This document shows, one piece after another, positions 1-8,121 of a stretch of DNA of 64,000 bases; position 1 is the stretch's first letter, and each line of letters begins with the position of its first letter. The stretch spans positions 1 to 64,000 of the forward strand of contig NZ_FOXE01000014.1 of NCBI RefSeq assembly GCF_900115635.1. The letters are read 5' to 3'. Below the pieces are notes generated by a model. It was not told the DNA's origin, did not search any database, and saw nothing but the letters and a program-made list of their open reading frames with translations. Origin of the DNA: Oscillibacter sp. PC13 (GTDB taxonomy: Bacteria; Bacillota; Clostridia; Oscillospirales; Oscillospiraceae). The position numbers and the translations under genes were made by a program.

Positions 1-402
1 CTTCGGGCACACATTCATGCAGGGGTGAGAGATGCAGCCCTGGCAGCTGTCCGTAATCCGGATCTGCTTCGGCGGGCAGGCATTGCACGCAAAGGAGATG
101 ATATTCACCAGCGGCTCTTCAAAAAATTTGTCATCCGCAGCCGCCACGGCCTGCATCTGCGCGCTGACGGGCGTCTGCATACCGGCGCTCTGCTGCGGCA
201 TGCCCAGCGCCAAACGGACGCGCTCCTGGACAATGGCCCGCTCCTGAAACACATTCTGCCGCACATGGGCAACCTCGCCGGGGGCAATCTTATAGGGGAT
301 CATATCCACACGGCTGTAGTCTCCACCCTCATACGCAAGACGAGCTACTTCTGTGAATACGTTGCGGCGGATATCATCCACCGCGCTATGGACTCCTCGC
401 AT
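1..402 (-). CDS. [FeFe] hydrogenase group B, N-terminal part (runs off window)
   Basis: The 134 N-terminal residues are visible; the frame is still open at base 1. The start MRGVHSAVDDIRRNVF, the stretch RLAYEGGDY and the cysteine motif CQGCISHPCMNVCPK match what I recall of monomeric group B [FeFe] hydrogenases, where they precede ferredoxin-like 4Fe-4S domains and the H-cluster. That family is thought to exchange electrons with ferredoxin and H2 in anaerobic clostridia. An SD (GGAGG) lies 6 nt before the ATG at 402, and a strong promoter lies upstream at 469-497. The H-cluster residues are outside the window, so the catalytic assignment rests on the N-terminus only. Another 4Fe-4S protein is the alternative. 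Confidence 0.65.
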   Translation of the reverse strand, partial: MRGVHSAVDDIRRNVFTEVARLAYEGGDYSRVDMIPYKIAPGEVAHVRQNVFQERAIVQERVRLALGMPQQSAGMQTPVSAQMQAVAAADDKFFEEPLVNIISFACNACPPKQIRITDSCQGCISHPCMNVCPK

Positions 403-875
403 CGTTTTTCCTCCATCTTTCGCCAGGCAGTCGCATTCCGACCGGGCGACTTTGTGATTTGCTTGACTATTATATAAGAGCCACTGTGCGTTTGCAAGTA
501 AAAAAACCGGAAAAATTCCTAAAAAATCATATTTTCGCATTTTTCTGTCAAATTTTATTCATTTTGTCACCAAGAAGCCGCTGCCCGCTTTCCGGCTGGA
601 GTGAAAAAACAACGGGGCGCATCCGTCCTGTCCGGATGTGCTCCGCTGTTTTGGGGAGAATTAAAAAAAGAAATGCTGGGAAAAAAGAGAGGAGTGTGGT
701 ATCCTCTTGTGAGGATGCGTTTAGTATACCCAAAAAATAAGAATTATTTTTGGAGAAGTTTTGAACTCTTTGTAAAGTCTGTCTTTTCAGTTAGGTTTCA
801 GATTTGTTTCCTATAGTAAAAATGTATGCAGGGAGGGCCCTATGCCGCCTTCCTGAACTGAAGGAGGTTTTTTCC
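403..875. other. Intergenic region, divergent, no gene seen
   Basis: Apart from the hydrogenase promoter, this gap holds a 13-bp hairpin with two G-U pairs (613-625 with 633-645). T-rich flanks on both sides make it terminator-like in either direction. It also holds an imperfect dyad built on CCAAAAA...TTTTTGG at 730-753, upstream of the ABC cassette, which could be an operator. Short open frames here have no good SD and no recognisable product. No convincing -35/-10 pair was found for the ABC operon. Confidence 0.4.
469..497 (-). promoter_or_regulatory. Sigma-A-type promoter for the hydrogenase gene
   Basis: Read on the minus strand: TTGCAA (492-497), a 17-nt spacer, then TATAAT (469-474), about 65 nt upstream of the ATG at 402. 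The spacing is ideal and the -10 is perfect. The parA promoter at 63388-63416 uses the same -35. Confidence 0.65.
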
Positions 876-1892
876 GTGATCGAGATCAAAAACCTGGTCA
901 AGCGCTACGGGGATCACAACGCAGTGGATCACCTGAGCTTTACGGTGGAGGACGGGCAGGTCTTCGGCTTTTTGGGACCCAACGGCGCCGGCAAATCCAC
1001 CACCATGAATATTATGACAGGATATCTCGCTGCTACCAGCGGGGAAGTTCTGATTGATGGCCATAACATTCTGGAGGAGCCCGAGGCCGCCAAGCAGTGC
1101 ATTGGTTATTTGCCGGAGCTGCCGCCCCTGTATCCTGACATGACGGTGGGAGAGTATCTGCGGTTTGCGGCAGAGCTGAAGCGCATCCCAAAGGGGGATC
1201 AGGCAGAGCAGCTGCAGAAGGCCTTGTCTTTGACCCATCTGGAAGAGATGGAGCCCCGTTTGATCCGCAACCTCTCCAAGGGCTACCGCCAGCGGGTGGG
1301 TCTTGCCCAGGCCATTTTGGGCTTTCCGAAGATCATCATCCTGGACGAGCCCACCGTGGGCTTGGATCCCAAGCAGGTGGTGGAAATCCGGGAGCTGATC
1401 CGGCACCTGGCCAAGGATCACACGGTGATTCTCAGCAGCCACATCCTCTCCGAAATCCGGGCAGTGTGCGACCACGTGCTCATCATCCGCAAGGGGACGT
1501 TTGTGGTGTCCGACACGCCGGAGGCCCTGGAGGAAAAGCTCTCCGCCGCGGGAGAGCTGGAAATGGAGATCCGCGGGACCGCCCAACAGGCGGAAGCCCT
1601 TTTGGAAACCGTGGCCGGCATCACCGGCCACACGGTTTTGGAGGAGAGCAGCGGCCTCGCCCGGCTGTCCGTGAAAACGGACCGGGACATCCGGGAGACG
1701 CTGTTCTATGCCTTCGCCGACGCGAAATGTCCCATTTTGGAGCTGAAGCCCCGGATGGCAACGCTGGAGGAGGTCTTCCTGGACTTAACGGATGATGACG
1801 ATTTGATCGCCGCCAAGGCGGCGGCGCTGCTCACCGGCAGGCAGGACGAAACACAGGAAGAGGAGGGCTCTTGTGATGAAAGCCATTTATAA
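876..1892 (+). CDS. ABC transporter ATP-binding protein (Gld/ABC-2 type)
   Basis: A 338-residue ATPase that powers an ABC-2-type exporter. Visible motifs: Walker A GPNGAGKST (about residue 33), signature LSKGYRQRVGLAQA, Walker B KIIILDEPT and H-loop SSHILSE. The roughly 110-residue extension after the nucleotide-binding domain is typical of GldA/NatA-like ATPases. The start is GTG 876, preceded by AAGGAGG at 861-867; the frame is open further upstream but has no SD there. It overlaps the permease gene by about 17 nt, so the two are probably co-translated. It is the first gene of a four-gene cassette (ATPase, permease, GldG-like, DUF4340). The substrate is unknown. Confidence 0.88.
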   Translation: MIEIKNLVKRYGDHNAVDHLSFTVEDGQVFGFLGPNGAGKSTTMNIMTGYLAATSGEVLIDGHNILEEPEAAKQCIGYLPELPPLYPDMTVGEYLRFAAELKRIPKGDQAEQLQKALSLTHLEEMEPRLIRNLSKGYRQRVGLAQAILGFPKIIILDEPTVGLDPKQVVEIRELIRHLAKDHTVILSSHILSEIRAVCDHVLIIRKGTFVVSDTPEALEEKLSAAGELEMEIRGTAQQAEALLETVAGITGHTVLEESSGLARLSVKTDRDIRETLFYAFADAKCPILELKPRMATLEEVFLDLTDDDDLIAAKAAALLTGRQDETQEEEGSCDESHL

Positions 1893-2742
1893 GCGGGAGG
1901 TCAGCTCCTATTTCAACTCCATGACCGGCTGGATTTTTATTGCCGCCATGACAGCTTTTATCGGGATTTACTTTATGGTATACAACCTGTTTTCGGGGTA
2001 TCCCTACTTTTCCAGCGCACTTGGCTCAACCCTGTATGTCCTGATGGTGCTGATTCCCATTTTGACCATGCGCTCTATGGCAGAAGACCGACGCAGCAAA
2101 ACGGACCAGCTGCTTTTGACCGCTCCTGTCCCTGTGGCGGGCATCGTGCTTGGAAAATATTTTGCCATGCTGACGGTCTTTGCCGTCCCCATGGCCATCA
2201 GCGCGCTCTGTCCGCTGATTATCAAGATCAACGGCACAGCCTTTTTGAAAGCGGACTACGCCACGCTGCTGGCCTTTTTCCTGCTGGGCGCCGTGGAAAT
2301 TGCCGTGGGCCTTTTCATTTCCTCCTTGACAGAGAGCCAGATCATCGCCTCTGTTGGAACCTTCGGCTTGCTGCTGGTGCTGTATCTCTGGGACGGGCTT
2401 TTGACCTACCTGCCCGCCTCGCCCTCCGGTTCCCTGATTGGGCTGATGGTCATTTTGCTGCTGGTGTGCTTCCTGATAAACGCCCTGTCGGACAACTGGA
2501 AAATCACGGGCGCCGTCCTGGTGATTGGCTCGGCCGTTCTCGCCGTAAGCTATCTGAAGGCCTCGGCAAAGTTTGTCAGCCTGCTGCCGAATGTCCTGGG
2601 AAAGTTTTCCCTCCTGGCGGCGTTCAACAGCTTTGCCCAGGACCATGTGTTTGATTTGTCCGGTACGCTGCTGTATTTATCTTTGATTGCGCTGCTGGTT
2701 TTCCTGACGGTTCAGGTTATCCAGAAGCGCCGCTGGAACTAA
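1876..2742 (+). CDS. ABC-2 type transporter permease
   Basis: A 288-residue integral membrane protein with about six to eight hydrophobic segments (first near residues 18-38, last near 262-282). The EDRR motif after TM2 (MRSMAEDRRSKTDQLLLTAPV) is characteristic of ABC-2 permeases of the GldF/NosY type. The start is ATG 1876 or the GTG three bases earlier; both are served by AGGAGGG at 1861-1867. It partners the preceding ATPase and is followed 16 nt later by the GldG-like gene. In Bacteroidetes, related GldF/GldG proteins take part in gliding. Clostridia do not glide that way, so an envelope or lipid export role is more likely, but the substrate cannot be told. Confidence 0.82.
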   Translation: MKAIYKREVSSYFNSMTGWIFIAAMTAFIGIYFMVYNLFSGYPYFSSALGSTLYVLMVLIPILTMRSMAEDRRSKTDQLLLTAPVPVAGIVLGKYFAMLTVFAVPMAISALCPLIIKINGTAFLKADYATLLAFFLLGAVEIAVGLFISSLTESQIIASVGTFGLLLVLYLWDGLLTYLPASPSGSLIGLMVILLLVCFLINALSDNWKITGAVLVIGSAVLAVSYLKASAKFVSLLPNVLGKFSLLAAFNSFAQDHVFDLSGTLLYLSLIALLVFLTVQVIQKRRWN

Positions 2743-2758
2743 GGGGAGGTGCTCTGAC

Positions 2759-4177
2759 ATGGAAACAAAAAATTTGAAGGATTCCGTGCGGGACACCGCA
2801 GGACGCCATGCATCCCGCCACGGAGCCTTTTCCGCCGGAGCCACTGCCCTGGTGGTGGCGGCTGTGCTGGTGTTTAATCTCATTCTCGCCCAGGTTCCCC
2901 AGGATTATACCCAGTTCGATATGACGGAGACCGGCATTTATAACATCACCGACACCTCCCGGACATACATGGAGAACCTCCAGGAAGATGTGGAAATTCA
3001 CGTGCTGGCTGACAAGGAGGCCATGGATTCCCGGATTGTCCGCTTTCTTTCCAAGTATGAGGAGCTGAGCGACCGTCTGTCTGTGGAATACGTCAATCCC
3101 ACGGTCTATCCTTCCGTCCTCTCCCAGTACGGTGTGGACACGGACACCATTGTGGTGACCTGTGCCGCCACAGGACGGCAGGAAACGGTTTCCATTGACG
3201 ATATCATTGGCTTTGACGTGATGCAGTATTATTACTACAACAACTACGTGGAGACGGATTTTGACGCTGAGGGTCTGCTGACCTCCGCCGTGGACGGCGT
3301 GCTGACAGACAACTCCTGGCTGGTCTATCAGACTTCCGGCCACAACGAAACCAGCCTTCCCTCCCGGATGGAAGAGCTGTTCAACAAGCTCCATATGTCT
3401 GTGGAGTCCGTGAACCTGCTGACAGACGGCGGAATTCCCGACGACTGCACCATGCTGATCATCAACGAACCGATACGGGATCTGGCCAATGATGAGCTGG
3501 ATATGATCCTCACCTATCTCTCCCAAGGCGGGCGGGTCATCTTCAACCTGCCGGGCCAGCTGGACCCCATGCCGAATTTTGAGACGCTGCTCTCTACCTA
3601 CGGCATGTCCCTGGCGGACGGCATGATTGCCGATACCAGCCGGTATTATCAAAACAACCCCTATCTGTTCTTCCCCATGGTGGACAACTCTGTGGACGCG
3701 GCCGCCGGCTTCTCGGAAGATGCGACGGTTTTGTTCTTCGCCTCCCGCGGGTTCACCCTGACGGATCCCGCCCGGGACAGCATTACCGTCAAGTCCTTCC
3801 TCACCACATCCACCGACGGGTATTCCATTGTGGATGACGCAAACAGCTCCCAGGGCACCTATGCAGTGGGCGCCGTTGCCACAGAGGAAATTGACGACAA
3901 CATCACTGCCCGCCTGACGGTGTTCGGTGCGGATTCTCTCATTGACTCGGAGATCACCGGCAGCTTTGCCAACATTGATAACGTGAACCTCTTTATGTCT
4001 GCCGCCACAGCGGGGATGGAGGGACTGACCAACATCAATATCGAGGCTGTCAGCCTCACCACACCCACCAACACCATTTCCACCGGCGGCATCTGGGCGC
4101 TGCTGTTCATTTTCGCCATTCCGGGGGCCTTGCTGATCTTCGGCTTTGTCCGCTGGATGCGCCGCCGCAAGCTCTAA
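2759..4177 (+). CDS. GldG-family ABC transporter auxiliary protein
   Basis: A 472-residue protein with one TM segment near residues 24-45, a large extracytoplasmic region, and a second TM near 440-463 followed by a basic tail (RWMRRRKL). The sequence TETGIYNITDTSRTYMENL after TM1 is typical of the GldG-like ABC auxiliary family, whose middle domain resembles substrate-binding proteins. The SD GGGGAGG sits about 9 nt before ATG 2759. It lies between the permease (16-nt gap) and the DUF4340 gene (12-nt gap), the usual order of this cassette. It probably forms the external part of the exporter. No signal peptidase site is evident. Confidence 0.8.
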   Translation: METKNLKDSVRDTAGRHASRHGAFSAGATALVVAAVLVFNLILAQVPQDYTQFDMTETGIYNITDTSRTYMENLQEDVEIHVLADKEAMDSRIVRFLSKYEELSDRLSVEYVNPTVYPSVLSQYGVDTDTIVVTCAATGRQETVSIDDIIGFDVMQYYYYNNYVETDFDAEGLLTSAVDGVLTDNSWLVYQTSGHNETSLPSRMEELFNKLHMSVESVNLLTDGGIPDDCTMLIINEPIRDLANDELDMILTYLSQGGRVIFNLPGQLDPMPNFETLLSTYGMSLADGMIADTSRYYQNNPYLFFPMVDNSVDAAAGFSEDATVLFFASRGFTLTDPARDSITVKSFLTTSTDGYSIVDDANSSQGTYAVGAVATEEIDDNITARLTVFGADSLIDSEITGSFANIDNVNLFMSAATAGMEGLTNINIEAVSLTTPTNTISTGGIWALLFIFAIPGALLIFGFVRWMRRRKL

Positions 4178-4189
4178 GAGGAGGTCGCT

Positions 4190-5227
4190 ATGAACCGAAA
4201 ACAAAAAAAACTGCTGTTGTACCTGGCGGGCGCAGTTGTGCTGCTGCTTGCTGTGCTGTTGCTTGTTGTGGGCATAAAAAGCAAAAAAGCCAAGCAGGAG
4301 GAAGCCGCAGAAGAAAGCACTTCCATCACGGAGGTGCGCCCATACTCCTCTCTGACTTACAACAACGGATCCGCAACCTTATCCTTTACCCTGGGCGAGG
4401 ACGGAAACTGGATCTGGGCCGACGACCCGGACTTTCCGCTGGATGATATGAACGTCGGCGTGATTGTGGATCTCATCTCCAGTATCAAGCCCCAGCAGAC
4501 CATCACAGACGGGGACACGCTGGAGGCCTACGGTCTGGATCAGCCCTCCATGACGCTCACGGCCACCTCCGCCGAGGACGGCAGCACCCTGCGCATCGCT
4601 CTGGGCAAAACCACCACCGACGGCAAGAGCTATTATATGATGATGAATGATGACGAGAGCACCGTCTATATCATTGCCGATGCGCTGTCCCAGCGCTTGA
4701 TCGTTCCCATTTATGATATGATGAAGCTGCCGGAACTGCCGGTCCTGACTGCGGACAACCTGGTTTCCGTCACGGTGGAGGGCACGGCGTCCACGGTGCT
4801 GACCGCCCAGCGGCCGGAGTCACCGGACAAGGGGGCCTCCTCTGCTGATGGAACAGAGGAGGGCACGACAGACGAAAGCGCCGTCACCTGGCGCTCCGGC
4901 GGAGCCAATGTCACGGATGACCCCACGGTGACTGCTTTTCTGGACGAGCTGAGTCAGGTGGAACTTCTCGGCTGCGTGGACTTTAAGCCCACGGAGGAAG
5001 CGGTTTCCATCTGCGGCTTTGACGCCCCTACCGCCGTCCTGACTGCTAAATACCTGGGTGACGGCACTGCGGAACAGACCTTTACCCTCACCATCGGCGG
5101 GGCGCTGCCCGGCGACGATGCCGACGGGGATTATTACGCCCGGATTGACGGTGACACCACCATTTACCGGATTAACAACAACCGGATCGAAAAGCTCCTG
5201 GCCCTGGCGGAGTCGGGGCTGGAGTAA
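4190..5227 (+). CDS. DUF4340 domain-containing membrane-anchored protein
   Basis: 345 residues: short basic N-terminus, one TM segment (about residues 8-26), a linker rich in Lys, Glu and Ala, then extracytoplasmic DUF4340 repeats. The repeat signature EAYGLDQPSMTLT (about residue 104) recurs in degenerate form as ICGFDAPTAVLT near residue 270. An acidic, Ser/Thr/Gly-rich linker near residues 210-225 splits the two halves. DUF4340 proteins habitually sit beside GldG-type ABC genes, as here. Their role is not established; a periplasm-side accessory of the exporter is the plausible reading. It is the last gene of the cassette. Confidence 0.78.
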   Translation: MNRKQKKLLLYLAGAVVLLLAVLLLVVGIKSKKAKQEEAAEESTSITEVRPYSSLTYNNGSATLSFTLGEDGNWIWADDPDFPLDDMNVGVIVDLISSIKPQQTITDGDTLEAYGLDQPSMTLTATSAEDGSTLRIALGKTTTDGKSYYMMMNDDESTVYIIADALSQRLIVPIYDMMKLPELPVLTADNLVSVTVEGTASTVLTAQRPESPDKGASSADGTEEGTTDESAVTWRSGGANVTDDPTVTAFLDELSQVELLGCVDFKPTEEAVSICGFDAPTAVLTAKYLGDGTAEQTFTLTIGGALPGDDADGDYYARIDGDTTIYRINNNRIEKLLALAESGLE

Positions 5228-5231
5228 GCAG

Positions 5232-5288
5232 TTGCGCCGCTGGCGGAATCTGTGCTATGATCAGGGGGAGCCCTTTTGGCTCCCCCTG
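5232..5288 (+). promoter_or_regulatory. Promoter and 5'-leader hairpin ahead of the first response regulator
   Basis: TTGCGC (5232-5237), an 18-nt spacer and TATGAT (5256-5261) form a reasonable promoter starting just behind the DUF4340 stop. The predicted start point falls at a perfect 11-bp hairpin (5262-5272 with 5278-5288, loop CTTTT). The hairpin has no T-run behind it, so it reads better as a leader stem, or RNA stabiliser of the upstream operon, than as a terminator. Confidence 0.45.
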
Positions 5289-5313
5289 TATGTTACGAGG
5301 GAGGGAAACACAT

Positions 5314-5994
5314 ATGCGCGTATTGGTTGTAGAGGATGAGGTGCGTCTGGCCGCCACGCTGCAGGATCTTCTGGAGCTGAATGGCTATACTGCCGACGTT
5401 TGTCATGACGGCGAAGCGGGGCTGGACAATGCCCTTTCCGCCATCTATGATGTGATTCTCCTGGATGTGATGCTGCCCAAGCTGGACGGATTCACCGTGC
5501 TGCGGCGGCTGCGGGCAGTCGGCAACACCACGCCGGTTTTGATGCTGACCGCCCGATCCGAAGTGCGCGACAAAGTCCAGGGCCTGGACTCCGGCGCAGA
5601 CTACTATCTTACAAAGCCCTTTGAACCAAAGGAGCTGCTGGCCTGCGTCCGGGCCCTGACCCGGCGGCAGCCGGAACTGCGGAATATGGACAATCTAGTC
5701 TGCGGCGATCTGACGTTGGAGAAAGCTACCTTTACCCTCTCCTGCGGGGAGCGGACCGTGCGCCTCAGCCGGAAGGAATACGACATGATGGAGCTTTTGA
5801 TTTTGAATCAAAAGCAGGTGCTCACCAAAGAGAACCTGCTTTTGAAAATCTGGGGATATGAGTCCGATGCAGAGGACAATAATGTGGAAGTCTACATCTC
5901 CTTTCTCCGCAAAAAGCTGGAGCATCTCCACTCCCGGGTAAAAATCAAAACCATTCGGATGGTAGGATACTGCCTGGAACTTCCTGAAAATTGA
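5314..5994 (+). CDS. OmpR-family response regulator (system 1)
   Basis: 226 residues. The receiver domain has the acidic pocket VVEDE (residues 5-9), phospho-acceptor Asp51 in LLDVMLPK, the switch Thr in MLTARS and Lys in YLTKPF. The C-terminal winged helix ends in EVYISFLRKKL...IKTIRMVGYCL, typical of the OmpR/PhoB class. The start is ATG 5314 behind a GAGGG SD; the frame runs further upstream without an SD. The partner kinase starts 73 nt downstream. Promoter and leader hairpin are at 5232-5288. Signal and targets are unknown; the adjacent ABC exporter is the obvious candidate target (inference). Confidence 0.9.
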   Translation: MRVLVVEDEVRLAATLQDLLELNGYTADVCHDGEAGLDNALSAIYDVILLDVMLPKLDGFTVLRRLRAVGNTTPVLMLTARSEVRDKVQGLDSGADYYLTKPFEPKELLACVRALTRRQPELRNMDNLVCGDLTLEKATFTLSCGERTVRLSRKEYDMMELLILNQKQVLTKENLLLKIWGYESDAEDNNVEVYISFLRKKLEHLHSRVKIKTIRMVGYCLELPEN

Positions 5995-6067
5995 CAGGAT
6001 GTCGGTTTTTCCACGTAATTTTCCACGTTTTCCACAAAGTTTTCGACAAAAAGGGGGCTCTTCTCCC

Positions 6068-7303
6068 ATGATCCGCAAGCTGCGTCTAAAATTTGTCGTC
6101 GTTTGTATGGCTATGGTGACCTCCGTCCTGGCCGTCATCATTGTCTCCGCCTTTCTCTCTGCCAAGCAGAACATTGAGTTCATCAGCACGCAGGTTTTGC
6201 AGCGGGTCATTCGGGAAACCCCCTCCGCCGATGGTACTGGTCCCTCACCGCCCGCGTTTGGCCTGAATCCGGAGGAGGTCCTGCTGCCTTATTTCACGGT
6301 GGAGGTCTGGACGGGCAGGGGCGGCCATACCGCCTATGTCACCGGCGGTACCTATGCCAATCTGGAGGACACGGACATTTTAGCGGATATCATCTCCGAC
6401 TGCCTCAGCGAAAAGACACCGGAGGGCACCATCAGCGATTATAACCTGCGGTATCTGCGCCAGGACGACGGCATTTACCAGAAGCTGGCCTTTGTGGACA
6501 TGTCCATGGAGCAGGCCACCCTGCAGGAGATGGTGGGCTCCCACCTGCAGATTGCGGCGGCGGCTTTCTTCCTGCTGCTGGGGGTGTCCATCCTGCTCTC
6601 CCACTGGGCCACCGCCCCGGTAGAAAGGGCCTGGCAGCAGCAGCGCCAGTTTTTATCCGATGCCTCCCACGAGCTGAAGACTCCCCTGACCGTCATTCTC
6701 TCCAACGCGGAGCTGCTGGAGGCCGCGCCTCTGGAGGAGCGGCCCGCCCGCTGGGCGGATAACATCCGATCCGAGGCAGGGCAGATGAAAAACCTGGTGG
6801 AGGAAATGCTGACCCTGGCCCGGGCAGACAATGCCGTGCGTACCGCGGTCATGACGGAGGTCTCCCTCTCCGATGCGGCGGCGGACTGTGCCCTGGCCTT
6901 TGAGCCGGTGGCCTTTGAGGCAGGAAAAACCCTGGACTATCAGATTGCGGAGGAGGTCATGGTGCTGGGGGATCCGGACAAGCTGAAGCAGGTGATTTCC
7001 ATTCTGCTGGACAACGCCATCAAATACGGCGCGGCAGGCGGCACCATTACGCTGATGCTTCAGAAGACGGATCGACAGGCGAAGCTGACCGTGGCCAATC
7101 CCGGGGATCCGATTCCGCCAGAACAGCTGAAGCACCTTTTTGAGCGGTTTTACCGGGCGGACGCCTCCCGGGGGGAGAAGAGCGGCTTTGGCCTTGGTCT
7201 CAGCATTGCCTCCGCCATCGCCGGGGAGCACAAGGGGTCTCTGCGGGCGGAGAGCGACGCCGCCTCCACCCGGTTTCTCTTTACCATGCCTTTGAAAAAA
7301 TAG
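6068..7303 (+). CDS. Sensor histidine kinase (system 1)
   Basis: 411 residues. TM1 is near residues 9-30 and TM2 near 160-180, enclosing a sensor region of about 125 residues. There is no clear HAMP domain: TM2 runs almost directly into the dimerisation helix. The phospho-accepting His is residue 201 in DASHELKTPLTV. The ATPase domain shows an N box in LLDNAIKYGAAGG and the G box GFGLGLSIA. The start is ATG 6068 with an AGGGGG SD; an ATG at 5999 is open in frame but poorly placed. It pairs with the response regulator ending at 5994. The ligand is unknown. Confidence 0.88.
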   Translation: MIRKLRLKFVVVCMAMVTSVLAVIIVSAFLSAKQNIEFISTQVLQRVIRETPSADGTGPSPPAFGLNPEEVLLPYFTVEVWTGRGGHTAYVTGGTYANLEDTDILADIISDCLSEKTPEGTISDYNLRYLRQDDGIYQKLAFVDMSMEQATLQEMVGSHLQIAAAAFFLLLGVSILLSHWATAPVERAWQQQRQFLSDASHELKTPLTVILSNAELLEAAPLEERPARWADNIRSEAGQMKNLVEEMLTLARADNAVRTAVMTEVSLSDAAADCALAFEPVAFEAGKTLDYQIAEEVMVLGDPDKLKQVISILLDNAIKYGAAGGTITLMLQKTDRQAKLTVANPGDPIPPEQLKHLFERFYRADASRGEKSGFGLGLSIASAIAGEHKGSLRAESDAASTRFLFTMPLKK

Positions 7304-7305
7304 GG

Positions 7306-7340
7306 AAGGGCCGATGCTCCATCGGCCCTTTTCGCTTTTG
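7306..7340 (+). terminator. Rho-independent terminator after two-component system 1
   Basis: A perfect 11-bp stem (AAGGGCCGATG, 3-nt loop, complement, 7306-7330) followed by TTTCGCTTTT, three bases behind the kinase stop codon. It separates the two two-component systems. Confidence 0.85.
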
Positions 7341-7359
7341 TAAGAAATCCGTAAGAAAT
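7340..7359 (+). promoter_or_regulatory. Tandem GTAAGAAAT boxes, period 11: candidate OmpR-family binding site
   Basis: GTAAGAAAT occurs at 7340-7348 and again at 7351-7359, exactly 11 nt apart. This is the geometry used by PhoB/OmpR-type regulators, which bind head-to-tail on direct repeats one helical turn apart. It lies 60-80 nt upstream of the second response regulator, so autoregulation of system 2 is the natural inference. Confidence 0.5.
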
Positions 7360-7419
7360 ACCCCGGTGGATTTTTCAGAATTCTCCGGTACTCTGAACAC
7401 AGCTCAAGGAGGGAATGAG

Positions 7420-8121
7420 ATGAACGAATGCATTTTGGTGGTGGATGACGACCCGGAAATTGTGGGCGCCATCGCCATCACTTTGGAGCGGGAGGGCTAC
7501 CGGTGCCTGCGGGCCTACAACGGTATGGAGGCGCTGGAGCATGCGCTGGATCCGGCGGTGCGCCTGATTCTCATCGACGTGATGATGCCGAAGCTGGATG
7601 GCCTGTCCGCCCTGATCCGCATCCGGGAAAAGCGGAATCTGCCCATCATTGTCCTGTCCGCCAAAAGCGAGGATACCGACAAGATCCTGGGCCTTTCCAT
7701 GGGCGCTGACGACTATGTGACCAAGCCCTTCAATCCCCAGGAACTGGCCGCCCGGGTGCGGAGCCAGCTGCGGCGGTACACCCTGCTGGGGGATATTCAC
7801 GCGGAGGGACGGGGGAATGTCATCGTCAACGGGCGTCTTGCCTATGACCCGGAGCGTTTGACGCTGACCGCCGATGGGGAGCCCGTTAAGCTGACAGCCA
7901 CGGAGACCAAAATCGTGGATCTCTTTCTGCGCAATCCCGGCCGCATCTTTCCGGCGGAGGAGATCTATCGCCGGGTGTGGAATGAAGACGCCTATTCCTG
8001 CGAGAACACCGTGATGGTCCACATCCGCCGCATTCGGGAAAAAATTGAACTCAATCCCAAAGAGCCAGACTATATCAAGGTGGTGTGGGGCATTGGATAC
8101 AAATTGGAACAGCACGGATAA
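7420..8121 (+). CDS. OmpR-family response regulator (system 2, VanR-like)
   Basis: 233 residues. The receiver has acidic residues in VVDDDPE (7-13), phospho-acceptor Asp53 in ILIDVMMPK, LSAKSED and the conserved Lys in YVTKPFNP. The winged-helix effector domain ends in VMVHIRRIREKI...YIKVVWGIGYKL. The start is ATG 7420 behind AAGGAGGG. The kinase gene starts inside or just before its end, so translational coupling is likely. Upstream boxes at 7340-7359 suggest autoregulation. By sequence style it is closest to the VanR/VncR group, but no resistance genes are adjacent. Confidence 0.9.
   Translation: MNECILVVDDDPEIVGAIAITLEREGYRCLRAYNGMEALEHALDPAVRLILIDVMMPKLDGLSALIRIREKRNLPIIVLSAKSEDTDKILGLSMGADDYVTKPFNPQELAARVRSQLRRYTLLGDIHAEGRGNVIVNGRLAYDPERLTLTADGEPVKLTATETKIVDLFLRNPGRIFPAEEIYRRVWNEDAYSCENTVMVHIRRIREKIELNPKEPDYIKVVWGIGYKLEQHG

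Noticed and set aside
840-1631. Minus-strand frame opposite the ABC ATPase
   Set aside because: No SD, reads as a shadow of the Walker-containing gene.
5262-5288. Hairpin considered as the ABC operon terminator
   Set aside because: It has no T-run, and a promoter for the next gene points straight into it.
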